Position numbers and translations under genes: made by a program
Part shown: positions 32,101 to 40,796 of the stretch, in pieces
Numbering within the stretch: the stretch's first letter is position 1
Layout of the letters: each line of letters begins with the position of its first letter
Assembly (NCBI GenBank): GCA_024699235.1
Contig: JAILPY010000115.1
Span: 1 to 47,027 of the forward strand
Source of the DNA: Treponema sp.
Lineage (GTDB): Bacteria > Spirochaetota > Spirochaetia > Treponematales > Treponemataceae
DNA: 47,027 nucleotides
Direction: 5' to 3'
Notes under the pieces: model-generated
What the model was told of the DNA's origin: nothing
The model's database searches: none
Seen by the model: the letters and a program-made list of their open reading frames with translations, nothing else

Positions 32101-33237
32101 ATGTCCTATATATATAGAAACGTCATATTTGTTATATTGGTTTTAATCATTGATTTTATTATCTCTACAGGTACAGCATTTGCAGCATCTAATGAAACAA
32201 GCGTTATTGTTGGCGTAACCCCCCGTGAAAAGGAAGCGAATAAAGATCCCGTATTTGGTGGAGGATATCTAGAATTTGATTCAACCATGGAAAATGATTA
32301 TGTAACCATGTCTGGCAAATTGTACTGGCGCTTTAGCAGTGCATCCAACAGTGATGAAGAAAGTCATAAAATTGATGTAAAAAAGGCAAATATAAAAATA
32401 AGGCCGTTTGGTACTGTCTTGCTTGAAGTTGCTTTGGGCAAGCTGTACTCCTATGCATTGCCAGGTTCTTTTTTCCAGTTAAGCGAAATATATACGGGGG
32501 CTTCTCGATGGGGTAAAACTGGTGTAGGAGTTAAATTTGAATATGCAGGCTTTTCTGCAGGCCTTGCTGTTCCTGTTTCTGAAAGTTACGAAACTTTTAA
32601 AGATTCCAGAGGTCTTCATGGAGGAGGAGTTTTTGACTTATCGTCAATAGCTCCTTCTGTTCCTGTAAAGATTGGAGGTACCGTCTGCTATGATTTTGTT
32701 GCCGCAACAAAGAAAAAGCCTGAAGAACATGATTGGAGCACTACGGTTTCTATTCTATGGGCTCCTAAATTTAATGGTTTATTAAAGGCCCTCTCTATAT
32801 ATGCGTCATATTCTGATAATTCGACTCCTTATGTCGCTAACAGCACATTTAAAAAGGTCTCTAATTATAGTAAAGTCGGTAAGGCAGATTTTGCTTCCCT
32901 TAGCATAAAGGCGTCTGTTGGCATAGTAAAGCTTACATTGGAAAGTGAATTTGGACGTTCAGTTGAAAGCGATTATATTCCTTTGTATGTAGGAATGCAG
33001 GCACTTGTTCCTATTGTAGAACATTTAGTCTTTAAGCCTAGGGTATATTACTATGCAGCCATAAGTACAGAGGATGAAGATTTATCTCGCGTAACTTATG
33101 AACTGTATCCACGCATAGCATTCAATATGAACAGGCATACAGTTTCTGCAGGAGCAGACTTTTCTTATATAGAAATAAAAACAGATGAATTTGAATGGGA
33201 ATGGAGCATTCCTTTATATTACGAATGTAGCTTTTAG
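32101..33237 (+). CDS. putative outer-membrane beta-barrel protein
   Basis: An exported protein of 378 residues. The signal peptide (VIFVILVLIIDFIISTGTAFAA) ends with an AFA cleavage motif. The mature part is rich in alternating hydrophobic/polar segments with many Y and G residues and ends with phenylalanine (IPLYYECSF), features of outer-membrane barrels. Periodic strand-like runs (GKLYWRFSS, KFEYAGFSAGLAV, IKASVGIVKLTLESEF) support this. No family can be named. The start at 32101 is the only ATG that gives the signal peptide; a TTG at 32065 is really the -35 box. Confidence 0.7.
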   Translation: MSYIYRNVIFVILVLIIDFIISTGTAFAASNETSVIVGVTPREKEANKDPVFGGGYLEFDSTMENDYVTMSGKLYWRFSSASNSDEESHKIDVKKANIKIRPFGTVLLEVALGKLYSYALPGSFFQLSEIYTGASRWGKTGVGVKFEYAGFSAGLAVPVSESYETFKDSRGLHGGGVFDLSSIAPSVPVKIGGTVCYDFVAATKKKPEEHDWSTTVSILWAPKFNGLLKALSIYASYSDNSTPYVANSTFKKVSNYSKVGKADFASLSIKASVGIVKLTLESEFGRSVESDYIPLYVGMQALVPIVEHLVFKPRVYYYAAISTEDEDLSRVTYELYPRIAFNMNRHTVSAGADFSYIEIKTDEFEWEWSIPLYYECSF

Positions 33238-33263
33238 AATGCTCCATTAGCTTATATTGAATG

Positions 33264-34580
33264 TCAGCTGAAGAGCTTTCTGCATTCAAGGTAGAAACGC
33301 TTTTCGCTGGCTTCTCCCATGCTAAAGCTTTTTCGTGGCAATGGCCCCCTGCTGTTTATAGTTGCAAAGAATGAGTCTTTTGCAACAGGAGGCAGCAAGA
33401 TTGATACGGTCCGATTTTCTTTGCTGTCTTGGGCTCCCAACCTGAATACTTCATCGCTTCCATGAATATAGTCAATTGAAGCATCTTTCTTGCAGCATTC
33501 AATGTATTTGTCAAGGACTGGCTGAAGCCTGCTTACTGCAAGTTCTTTTATAGAAGTTTCAAGTAATGTAAATTTGTCTTTGCCGTCTTCTGTCTTTGAT
33601 ACGAATCCAAATGAAGCTGTAGAATTTTTTACTTTTGCATCAAGTTCTTCTGCTGATGAACACGAATAAATAGTTCCGCCTATGGTTCCCTGTACATAAG
33701 AGGCCAGGGCATCTGCATCTGTATTAAACAGTACTCTATGAATAGGCTCAAATGTAAGTCCTTCGTCATAAATGTTTACGATTTCGACAAGGGCATACCT
33801 TACAGGAGAATCTGTAAGTCCTGTTTCTGCCTTGTATTCATCCCATACAGCCTTTGCTGTTGCCAGAGAGTGATTGCCGTCTCCTACTGCAAACATAAAA
33901 GTGCTTCCGTCTGAAGCTGTATTGTCTTTCTTTAAGTCTTCAAGCGCTGAATGCACTTTGTTCAGTTCTTCCTCTGAACTTACAGCCCATCCTGTTATGT
34001 GTCCGGCATTAAGCATTAAGTCACTGTCGTAAACAGGTGAATTTTTCTTAGCCATCTCTCCTGTTTTTTCAACTAGAGAGTGCTTTGGGTCATTTACCAA
34101 GAGCATAATATGAGGACTTTCCAAAGGTGCATTTTTTCGGATTTCCTTACGCGGAGGAATCCTGCTTTCTATTGTTGCTTCTGTTGCTCGAATCAAAGCT
34201 TTTGACATCGGCTTCCATTCATAAGAATCAAGGTCAACGGCAACAACAAGTCCCTTGCGGATTCTTCCATAGCCGGTCTTTCTTTCTACATAGATAAATT
34301 CATCTTTTGCATCATCAAAAATGCCTTCCGCAATATAATCATTCATAGTCTTGCGAATATTTTTAATGCGCTCTGTTCTATCAGGGCTTGCAAGATATAC
34401 TTCAGGCAGTATGAGATTTAGGGTGGAAGGCTTGCTGCCTGCGCAGTCTGATGCACGTTCCCAGTATGAGACGTCTTGTGTATACTGATCGCATGCAATT
34501 ACACTCCAAACTGACATATCCTTATTTTTAGGCAATAGGATTTCTGGAACTTTTATACCAAACTCTGTAAAACTTTTCAT
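33264..34580 (-). CDS. DUF1015-family protein
   Basis: A 438-residue cytosolic protein of the DUF1015 (PF06245) family. The hallmark GDGNHSLATAKAVWDEY is near residue 235, preceded by the N-terminal block VIACDQYTQDVSYWE and LNLILPEVYLA. The family has a fold related to ParB/SerK-like proteins, but I know no proven reaction for this branch. The ATG at 34580 has TGATACACT seven bases upstream and no ribosome site. It is divergent from rpoN and convergent with the barrel protein gene. Confidence 0.8.
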   Translation of the reverse strand: MKSFTEFGIKVPEILLPKNKDMSVWSVIACDQYTQDVSYWERASDCAGSKPSTLNLILPEVYLASPDRTERIKNIRKTMNDYIAEGIFDDAKDEFIYVERKTGYGRIRKGLVVAVDLDSYEWKPMSKALIRATEATIESRIPPRKEIRKNAPLESPHIMLLVNDPKHSLVEKTGEMAKKNSPVYDSDLMLNAGHITGWAVSSEEELNKVHSALEDLKKDNTASDGSTFMFAVGDGNHSLATAKAVWDEYKAETGLTDSPVRYALVEIVNIYDEGLTFEPIHRVLFNTDADALASYVQGTIGGTIYSCSSAEELDAKVKNSTASFGFVSKTEDGKDKFTLLETSIKELAVSRLQPVLDKYIECCKKDASIDYIHGSDEVFRLGAQDSKENRTVSILLPPVAKDSFFATINSRGPLPRKSFSMGEASEKRFYLECRKLFS

Positions 34581-34587
34581 AGAAAAG

Positions 34588-34620
34588 AGTGTATCAGTAA
34601 AAAGTTTTTTGTGCTATAGT
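34588..34620. promoter_or_regulatory. compact divergent promoter region of DUF1015 and rpoN
   Basis: Only 46 bases separate the two start codons. Leftward, an extended -10 TGATACACT (TACACT at 34593-34588) is seven bases from its ATG. Rightward, TGCTATAGT (34612-34620) is six bases from ATG 34627. Neither gene has a Shine-Dalgarno. Confidence 0.5.
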
Positions 34621-34626
34621 AAATTA

Positions 34627-36039
34627 ATGTCAGCTATGGATTTCCATCAAAAACAGCAGCAGTCTCAGATTCAGGGAATGAATCAGCAGCAGATTCAATC
34701 TCTTTCTATATTGGCATTAGGAAGCGATGACCTGCAAAAGGCTGTATATGAAGAAGCTGAAAAAAATCCTGCACTTATAGTAAGGAATGCCGGCAGAAAA
34801 AATGAGCGCATTTCCAGCGTAAGAGTTGGAAGCGTAGGTGTATCAGGAGTTCAGGCCAGTGAAAATTATCAGAATGCATTGGAAGCAAAGGCTGATATGA
34901 GGCAGTCTTTGCAGGATACTCTTCTTGAGCAGCTGCACATGCAGTCCCTTCCTTCTGAAGCCCAGGTATTAGGTGAAAGGCTTATAGGCAATCTTGATTC
35001 CAGAGGGTATCATATTCTGGCTCCAATATCCCTTCTTGATAAAAATAATGCAGTTCAGACAGAATCTTTGCTTTTTAAATGCATGACAATGATTCAGCGC
35101 TTTGAGCCTGTCGGTACATGTGTAAAAAATATGGAAGAAAGCCTTGCCGTTCAGGCTTCAGTGCGTAAGGACTGTCCTCCTGTTGCAAGGTTTATACTTG
35201 ACGGACATTTTGATTTTCTTAATCCTCCTCAGTCAGATAAAATACTGAAAAAAATAAAGGCCTATCAAAAAGAAAGGAAATCTCTGTTTGGACTTCAGGA
35301 ACCGGAAATTTTCCTTGATATGAATGTAACAGAACCTGATGTACAGGCGGCCCTTGATTTTATACGAACTCTTGATCCTTATCCCGCACGCAATTATACA
35401 AGTCAAGACGTACAGTACATACACAGTGACGTTACCGTAGTAAAGCTTGAAGAGCCTCAGAAAGAAGACTTTGACAGGGGAATCATTACCGTAAAGGATG
35501 CAAGCTGGAAGGTGAGCCTTGCAGAAGACTCTTCTTTTGACTTGGAAATTAACCCTGCTTATTCCAGGTATGCAGAACGAGGAACTGAAGGGGACAATTC
35601 TGTTATTATGGAAGGAATAAAGAATGCAATGAACTTTATTTCTGCTGTAAAAATGCGCCAGAGTTCTGTTTTGCGTGCATGCTGCTTTATTGTAAAGCGC
35701 CAGCATGAATTTTTTAGCAAGGGCCCAGGGCATTTAGTGCCTCTTAAGCAGCAGGACATTGCAAATATTCTTGGGGTTCATGAAAGTACAGTATCAAGAA
35801 TGGCAAACAGTAAATATATAGAATGTGAATGGGGGTTGTTTGATATAAAATATTTCTTTGTAAATGCAGTGTCAGAAGATTTCAGCAGGGATAAGGTAAT
35901 CAAAGAAATTCAGTCTATATTAGAGGAGCATAAAGAAGATAAGAAAAAGCTCAGTGACCAAAAAATAAGCGATATCTTGAAGGAACGCGGCATTAATATT
36001 GCCCGCAGAACCGTTGCAAAATATCGCTCCAGCATATAG
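34627..36039 (+). CDS. rpoN: RNA polymerase sigma-54 factor
   Basis: The alternative sigma factor that directs polymerase to -24/-12 promoters and needs AAA+ activators. About 470 residues. Region I is Q-rich (QQQQSQ-type runs and LSILALGSDDLQKAVYEEAEKNPAL). The core-binding region follows, then the helix-turn-helix LKQQDIANILGVHESTVSRM and the C-terminal RpoN box ARRTVAKYR, which is diagnostic. Start 34627 is used; ATG 34636 is possible. No ribosome site is present. The hpf gene lies convergently just downstream, echoing the common rpoN-hpf linkage. Confidence 0.93.
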   Translation: MSAMDFHQKQQQSQIQGMNQQQIQSLSILALGSDDLQKAVYEEAEKNPALIVRNAGRKNERISSVRVGSVGVSGVQASENYQNALEAKADMRQSLQDTLLEQLHMQSLPSEAQVLGERLIGNLDSRGYHILAPISLLDKNNAVQTESLLFKCMTMIQRFEPVGTCVKNMEESLAVQASVRKDCPPVARFILDGHFDFLNPPQSDKILKKIKAYQKERKSLFGLQEPEIFLDMNVTEPDVQAALDFIRTLDPYPARNYTSQDVQYIHSDVTVVKLEEPQKEDFDRGIITVKDASWKVSLAEDSSFDLEINPAYSRYAERGTEGDNSVIMEGIKNAMNFISAVKMRQSSVLRACCFIVKRQHEFFSKGPGHLVPLKQQDIANILGVHESTVSRMANSKYIECEWGLFDIKYFFVNAVSEDFSRDKVIKEIQSILEEHKEDKKKLSDQKISDILKERGINIARRTVAKYRSSI

Positions 36040-36068
36040 ATAACCTAACGGTTACTTCTTAAAATTTA

Positions 36069-36359
36069 TTATTTCTTTTCCTGAATCTTATCCTTTTCCT
36101 TCTTTACTTTCTGGTCAAGCACATCCATAAGCTTGTTAAGAGCAGCAGCAAAGTCAAAGTCGTCACTTGTAACGTGAGCGTTTGCTCCCCAGCGGAAATT
36201 TACGGTCGTATCAAAGTAATATTTTTTATCTTCCTTAACGTGCATGATAAGGTCTACGATTAAGTTATCTGCATAGTCAATGCGCTTTAATTTCTGATTT
36301 ATCAGGTCTGACTGATCGCGTTCGAGCGTAAATCCCTGTGCTGAAATTGATTTTGTCAT
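36069..36359 (-). CDS. hpf: ribosome hibernation-promoting factor, short form
   Basis: Binds the 30S decoding site of idle ribosomes. The 96-residue protein has the beta-alpha-beta-beta-beta-alpha layout: ISAQGFTLERDQSDLINQKL, then a strand pair (YYFDTTVNFRWGANAHVTSDD) and DFAAALNKLMDVLDQKVKKEKDK. It lacks the C-terminal dimerisation domain of long HPF, so it is of the short type. AGGAG sits upstream of the ATG. It is convergent with rpoN over 29 bases. Confidence 0.88.
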   Translation of the reverse strand: MTKSISAQGFTLERDQSDLINQKLKRIDYADNLIVDLIMHVKEDKKYYFDTTVNFRWGANAHVTSDDFDFAAALNKLMDVLDQKVKKEKDKIQEKK

Positions 36360-36483
36360 ATTGTATTTTCTCCTATAATTATTTAAGATTTAAGAAATGC
36401 TGGCAAACTGCCGTTCTTTATATTAAGTATACAACGCATTACCAGAAAAATCAAATCTTTTATAGATAGATAAGGTCTTTATC

Positions 36484-37227
36484 ATGAAAAAAAGAGCCTT
36501 GCTTGCTTTTGCTATATTATTGGTTAGTTTATTTCCTCTGTTTGCTGCTTCCGACCCTCGAAAGAAAGATCATTACTACGATTATAAGGTTCCAGACGTT
36601 ACGTTCAACATTTCCGCCGGCATGAATTCAGGTTCTGGCTTTGAGCCTTATACATTTATGGTGCAGCCTTACGTTCAGCTGGATACAACATATTTTCAGC
36701 TGTATACTGGCGTTCAGATGTCGGGTGATATATTTCATGCTACTGCAGGAGGCGTGTTCTGGCCTTTTCGCCTCAGGAGAATGCGCTTTGGCGCTGGAAT
36801 GGTATACCATTTCAGCTATTTTGATGACATAAGTTTGTGCCATGACCTTCTGTTTAATTTTCATTATGAATTAAGGCCAGCTTATTGGTTTGGCTTTAAA
36901 ATGAATTTGGGGTATTTTCATAAGGCCCGCAGGATATTTGCCGTGGCAGATTATATAGGTTACATTACGAACAAAAGCACTGACTTTTCTTTTGAAACTG
37001 ACTTTTTCCTTCCTGCAAAGATAACGTTATATACCCGCATGAGTTCTTATGAAATGTTCAGGTATATGGTATTCTGCGCTCCCTCATTTACGTTTGGCGT
37101 AAGCAAGACTGTAGGAAAAAGGCTGGACATTACATTTGAAACTACATCAAGATATATTGATTTCTTTACTGCATCCGCAAGGTATGACGATACCGAGATG
37201 CGCTTTATATTAGGATTGCATTTATGA
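36484..37227 (+). CDS. putative outer-membrane protein of unknown family (247 residues)
   Basis: A signal peptide (ALLAFAILLVSLFPLFAA) is followed by a tyrosine/phenylalanine-rich protein with regular strand-like segments (YVQLDTTYFQLYTGVQMSG, RFGAGMVYHFSYFDD, LLFNFHYELRPAYWFGFKM). It ends in MRFILGLHL. This looks like an 8-12 stranded barrel, but no family is recognised. AAGG precedes the ATG by about eight bases. Its stop overlaps the start of the phosphoesterase gene as ATGA, so the pair is translated together. Confidence 0.65.
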   Translation: MKKRALLAFAILLVSLFPLFAASDPRKKDHYYDYKVPDVTFNISAGMNSGSGFEPYTFMVQPYVQLDTTYFQLYTGVQMSGDIFHATAGGVFWPFRLRRMRFGAGMVYHFSYFDDISLCHDLLFNFHYELRPAYWFGFKMNLGYFHKARRIFAVADYIGYITNKSTDFSFETDFFLPAKITLYTRMSSYEMFRYMVFCAPSFTFGVSKTVGKRLDITFETTSRYIDFFTASARYDDTEMRFILGLHL

Positions 37228-38084
37228 TTTTAAAAAGATTCCTGTCACTTATTTTTATTCCTGTTTCTCTAAGTTTTTTTTCATGCAGTTATGGCTTTCA
37301 GAAATTTCTTGACCATGGAGAGTCTGTAGAAGAGCGTCTTTGCGATCTGACCGACATTACTGCGGCATCTGTAAGCGGTTCTCCTTATTCTTTCCTTATC
37401 ATTACTGACGTGCATTTTGGCAACTCAAAGTCTAGGCGTGATGATGATTTTATTAATGTCCTTCAGTCTAAGATTAATGATGGGACTATAAGTCCTGCAC
37501 CGTCTTTTGCCGTATGCCTTGGAGACATTGCTGATCATGGAAAGCGCAGTGAATATGAGCAGTATAATAATTTTGCATCTAGGATTGAGGGCATTATAGG
37601 CGGAAAAGTTTACAATGTCGTAGGAAATCATGATCTGTATAATAACGGCTGGGATGAGTATGAGGAATTGATATATCCTTATGTGAATTTTTACCGATTT
37701 TCTATAGGCAGCATCAGCTATTATTTTCTTGATACGGGTTCCGGCTCTATGGGAAAACCTCAATTTAATAGTTTTAAATCGGCTATGGCAAATGATTCTA
37801 ACTATAAGATTGTATGCACCCATTATCCTGCGTATGGAACCTCTGACTTTTTTGCAAGCTATTATTCCCTTCAGAATACTCTGGAAGCCGACCAAGTTCT
37901 TACGTTACTAAAGGAATCCAATGTCATTGCCTATCTTTCAGGGCACATGCATGCTGAGCATCATACCAATTTTGGTTCATTTACGGAATATGTAGTTCCT
38001 GCCTTCCTTTCTAATGAAAAGTTTGCAGTCATGACTGTAAATGAAAGCAGTCACTCAGCGTCATACGAAAGTTACGGCTATTAG
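37224..38084 (+). CDS. secreted metallophosphoesterase lipoprotein
   Basis: A calcineurin-like phosphoesterase of 286 residues, lipidated at about Cys21 (SLSFFSC). All metal motifs are visible: DVHFG (DxH), CLGDIADHG (GD), VVGNHDLY (GNHD), the single H in VCTHYPAYG and the final GHMHAEHH (GHxH). It should act on the periplasmic or cell-surface side on a phosphoester, unidentified. The start overlaps the preceding barrel gene by four bases, implying a shared task at the envelope. Confidence 0.85.
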   Translation: MILKRFLSLIFIPVSLSFFSCSYGFQKFLDHGESVEERLCDLTDITAASVSGSPYSFLIITDVHFGNSKSRRDDDFINVLQSKINDGTISPAPSFAVCLGDIADHGKRSEYEQYNNFASRIEGIIGGKVYNVVGNHDLYNNGWDEYEELIYPYVNFYRFSIGSISYYFLDTGSGSMGKPQFNSFKSAMANDSNYKIVCTHYPAYGTSDFFASYYSLQNTLEADQVLTLLKESNVIAYLSGHMHAEHHTNFGSFTEYVVPAFLSNEKFAVMTVNESSHSASYESYGY

Positions 38085-38136
38085 CTTTTATTCATTCAGA
38101 TTAAAAAAATGCCTTTAGCCAAAAGCATAAAAACAT

Positions 38137-38165
38137 TTGCCGTCTATAAATAAATTCAGTATATT
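38137..38165 (+). promoter_or_regulatory. htpG promoter
   Basis: TTGCCG (38137-38142) and TATATT (38160-38165) are 17 bases apart; AAAGGAG follows before the ATG at 38198. No CIRCE element is present. Confidence 0.55.
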
Positions 38166-38197
38166 ACAGGGTATCTATAAAGGAGTTTTTAGCAGTT

Positions 38198-40168
38198 ATG
38201 GCAACATATCAGTTTCAAACAGAAGTTAATCAGCTTCTGAAATTAATTATTCATTCCATGTATTCAAATAAAGACATATTCCTTAGGGAAATCGTCTCCA
38301 ATGCTTCAGATGCACTTGATAAGCTGAAGTATCTTACTGTATCAGAAGATGCCTATAAGAATATTGTTTTTGACCCTCGCATTGATATTACTTTTGATGA
38401 TGCAAAGAATGTACTGACCGTTCAGGATAACGGTATCGGTATGGATGAAAAAGACCTGACTGACAACCTTGGCACTATTGCACGTTCAGGAACTAAGGCT
38501 TTTATAGAAAAGCTTTCTCAGAGCGGATCTAACAATTCTGATTTAATTGGACAGTTTGGAGTTGGATTCTACAGCGCCTTCATGGCAGCATCAAGGATTG
38601 ACGTTTATACCCGTAAGGCCGGTGGGGACGGAAAAGTATGGCATTGGAATTCTGACGGTACGAATTCCTATGAAATAGAGGAACTTGATTCCGGTAAGGC
38701 TGCATATTCACTGTATGGCTTTGATAAGGCAGAGCTGACCGGTTCTGCAATAGAAATTCATCTTAATGATGACAGCAAGGACTATGCAAGCCGATGGAAG
38801 ATTGATGATCTTATAAAAAAATATTCTAACCACATTGCATTCCCTATTTATCTCCATTATACGCAGACAAAGTATGATAAGGAAGGAAAGGCTGACGGTT
38901 CTGAAAGCAAGACAGAGCAGATTAACAGTGCAAGCGCCCTGTGGCGCAAGAGCAAGAGCGAGCTGAAGAAAGAAGATTATAATGAGTTCTACAAAACATT
39001 CTCTCATGATGGAACTGACCCTCTTCTGCATCTTCATACTCATGCGGAAGGTACCATTGAGTATACTACATTGTTTTATGTACCTCAGGTTGCCCCATTT
39101 GACATGTACAATGCCGATTACAAGAGCGGCTTAAAGCTTTATGTAAAGAGAGTCTTCATTACTGATGATGACAGGGAACTTCTTCCTTCTTACCTGCGTT
39201 TTGTACGCGGTGTCATAGATTCAGAAGACCTTCCTCTTAACGTAAGCCGTGAAATTCTTCAGCAGAACCGTATCCTTGATACAATCAAGACTCAGTCTGT
39301 AAAAAAGCTTCTCGCAGAATTCAAGAAGATTGGCCAGGATGCAGATAAGGCCCGCAAGAGTGAAAAGCCTACGGATGATGAAAAGGCTGTAATTGAAAAG
39401 TGGAACAAATTCGTAAAGTCTTACAACCGTCCTATGAAGGAAGGCTTATATTCAGACTTTGCAAATAGGGATGAAATAGCAGAAATAGTACGCTTTAAGA
39501 GTACTGATGCAAGCGGTACAGGCGATGATAACTGGACAAGTTTTGCCGACTATGTACAGAGAATGCAGAGCGGACAGAAGGCAATCTATTATATAACAGG
39601 TTCTGATGAAAAGAATCTCCGTGCTTCACCTCTCCTTGAAGCATATAAAAAGAAGAACTTTGAAGTTTTGATTATGCCTGATGACATTGATGATATTGTT
39701 ATTCCTGGCTATGGCAAGTATAAGGACTTTGAGCTTAAGGCCGTTAACCGTGCAGGCAGCGATGAAGAACTTGGAGTAGATAAGGACGAGGCAAAAAAGA
39801 AGGAAGAGGCATTTAAGCCTGTACAGGAAAAGATAAAGAAGGCTTTGGGAGAGCGTGTAAAAGATGTTGTATTAAGTAAGCGTCTTTCTGACAGTCCTTG
39901 CTGCATTGTTATTGATGAAAACGATCCTTCCATCCAGATGGAACGCATGATGAGGGCAATGGGACAGGGTAATGGAAATCTTGTAAAGCCTATCCTTGAA
40001 ATAAATGGCGACCATGCTCTGGTAAAGAAACTTGAAGGTCCTGTTACAGATGATTTTGTAAAGCAGGTAAGTGAAGTTCTTCTTGACCAGGCTTTGCTTG
40101 TAAGTGGCGCTGAAATAAATGATCCTACAGAATTTGTAAAGGCTGTAAATGGACTTTTAACAAGATAA
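38198..40168 (+). CDS. htpG: chaperone protein HtpG (Hsp90)
   Basis: The cytosolic Hsp90 chaperone, 656 residues. The GHKL ATPase domain shows KDIFLREIVSNASDALDKL, DNGIGMDEKDL, the lid GTIARSGTKAF and QFGVGFYSAFMAA. The middle domain has LYVKRVFITDD, then LPLNVSREILQQNRIL with the catalytic-loop arginine. The C-terminal dimerisation domain ends the chain. A charged, lysine-rich segment around residue 520 is typical. AAGGAG lies upstream. The gene is monocistronic, with its own promoter and terminator. Confidence 0.95.
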   Translation: MATYQFQTEVNQLLKLIIHSMYSNKDIFLREIVSNASDALDKLKYLTVSEDAYKNIVFDPRIDITFDDAKNVLTVQDNGIGMDEKDLTDNLGTIARSGTKAFIEKLSQSGSNNSDLIGQFGVGFYSAFMAASRIDVYTRKAGGDGKVWHWNSDGTNSYEIEELDSGKAAYSLYGFDKAELTGSAIEIHLNDDSKDYASRWKIDDLIKKYSNHIAFPIYLHYTQTKYDKEGKADGSESKTEQINSASALWRKSKSELKKEDYNEFYKTFSHDGTDPLLHLHTHAEGTIEYTTLFYVPQVAPFDMYNADYKSGLKLYVKRVFITDDDRELLPSYLRFVRGVIDSEDLPLNVSREILQQNRILDTIKTQSVKKLLAEFKKIGQDADKARKSEKPTDDEKAVIEKWNKFVKSYNRPMKEGLYSDFANRDEIAEIVRFKSTDASGTGDDNWTSFADYVQRMQSGQKAIYYITGSDEKNLRASPLLEAYKKKNFEVLIMPDDIDDIVIPGYGKYKDFELKAVNRAGSDEELGVDKDEAKKKEEAFKPVQEKIKKALGERVKDVVLSKRLSDSPCCIVIDENDPSIQMERMMRAMGQGNGNLVKPILEINGDHALVKKLEGPVTDDFVKQVSEVLLDQALLVSGAEINDPTEFVKAVNGLLTR

Positions 40169-40200
40169 AATAGCTTTTTCCTGTTATAGAATCTATATGG

Positions 40201-40240
40201 AGAGGCATGATGAATTGTATGTTCATCATGCCTCTTTTTG
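40201..40240 (+). terminator. terminator after htpG
   Basis: AGAGGCATGATGAA (40201-40214) pairs with TTCATCATGCCTCT (40222-40235), a 14-pair stem followed by TTTT. Confidence 0.92.
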
Positions 40241-40269
40241 TTGTGTTTTAAAATAAAAAATGTTAGTAT
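40241..40269 (+). promoter_or_regulatory. promoter of the small lipoprotein gene
   Basis: TTGTGT (40241-40246), 17-base spacer, TAGTAT (40264-40269) with a TGn extension. ATG 40279 follows after nine bases with no ribosome site. Confidence 0.6.
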
Positions 40270-40278
40270 TTATGATAT

Positions 40279-40647
40279 ATGAAAAGATTTTCGTTATTCT
40301 TTCTTTTCCTATTGTCATTATTTTTTCTTTCCGTCTGGTCTTGCAAAGACACTGCAGACATATTATTTGACACTCCTGACATAGAATCAGCAGAATTTGA
40401 AAATGGCAACTATAGAAAGATACTCGTAAAGTTTGAATTTGCTCCCCGTAACAATCATCTGAAGGTAGAGCTGTATGATTCATCTGACGTAAGGTTATGG
40501 GTTCAGGAGTTTTATGCAGACAGTACTGGCAGCAGCAATAAATTAAGGATTACACTTTCATCAGAAGTTTCCTCTGGATATAAGGTAAAAGTTTCTCCGG
40601 CAGATGACAATTATGACGTAAAGGGGTATTGCTGGTTAAGTCGGTGA
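40279..40647 (+). CDS. small lipoprotein of unknown function (122 residues)
   Basis: A very hydrophobic signal (FLFLLSLFFLSVW) ends at a lipobox-like SVWSC with the cysteine at residue 22. The mature ~100 residues have strand-like segments (YRKILVKFEFAP, HLKVELYDSSDVRLWVQEFY, SGYKVKVSPADD) and could form a small beta-sandwich of the fibronectin-like type. No family is recognised. It stands alone between the htpG terminator and the GH120 promoter. Confidence 0.65.
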   Translation: MKRFSLFFLFLLSLFFLSVWSCKDTADILFDTPDIESAEFENGNYRKILVKFEFAPRNNHLKVELYDSSDVRLWVQEFYADSTGSSNKLRITLSSEVSSGYKVKVSPADDNYDVKGYCWLSR

Positions 40648-40718
40648 CAGTACTGCTTTAATCATAGTGCGGCATTAAGTTATAGTTAATTGTTATGTTT
40701 AATATTCCCGTTTTTATA

Positions 40719-40746
40719 TTGACTTTAATAAAATCTAATATATATT
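40719..40746 (+). promoter_or_regulatory. promoter of the GH120 gene
   Basis: TTGACT (40719-40724) and TATATT (40741-40746) are 16 bases apart; AGGAGG at 40782-40787 precedes the ATG by nine bases. Confidence 0.65.
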
Positions 40747-40796
40747 AAAGAAGTGAACCATATTAGTTCTAGATAGATGTCAGGAGGCATTAGGTC

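Noticed and set aside
38085-38197. CIRCE heat-shock operator before htpG
   Set aside because: No TTAGCACTC/GAGTGCTAA inverted repeat is present.
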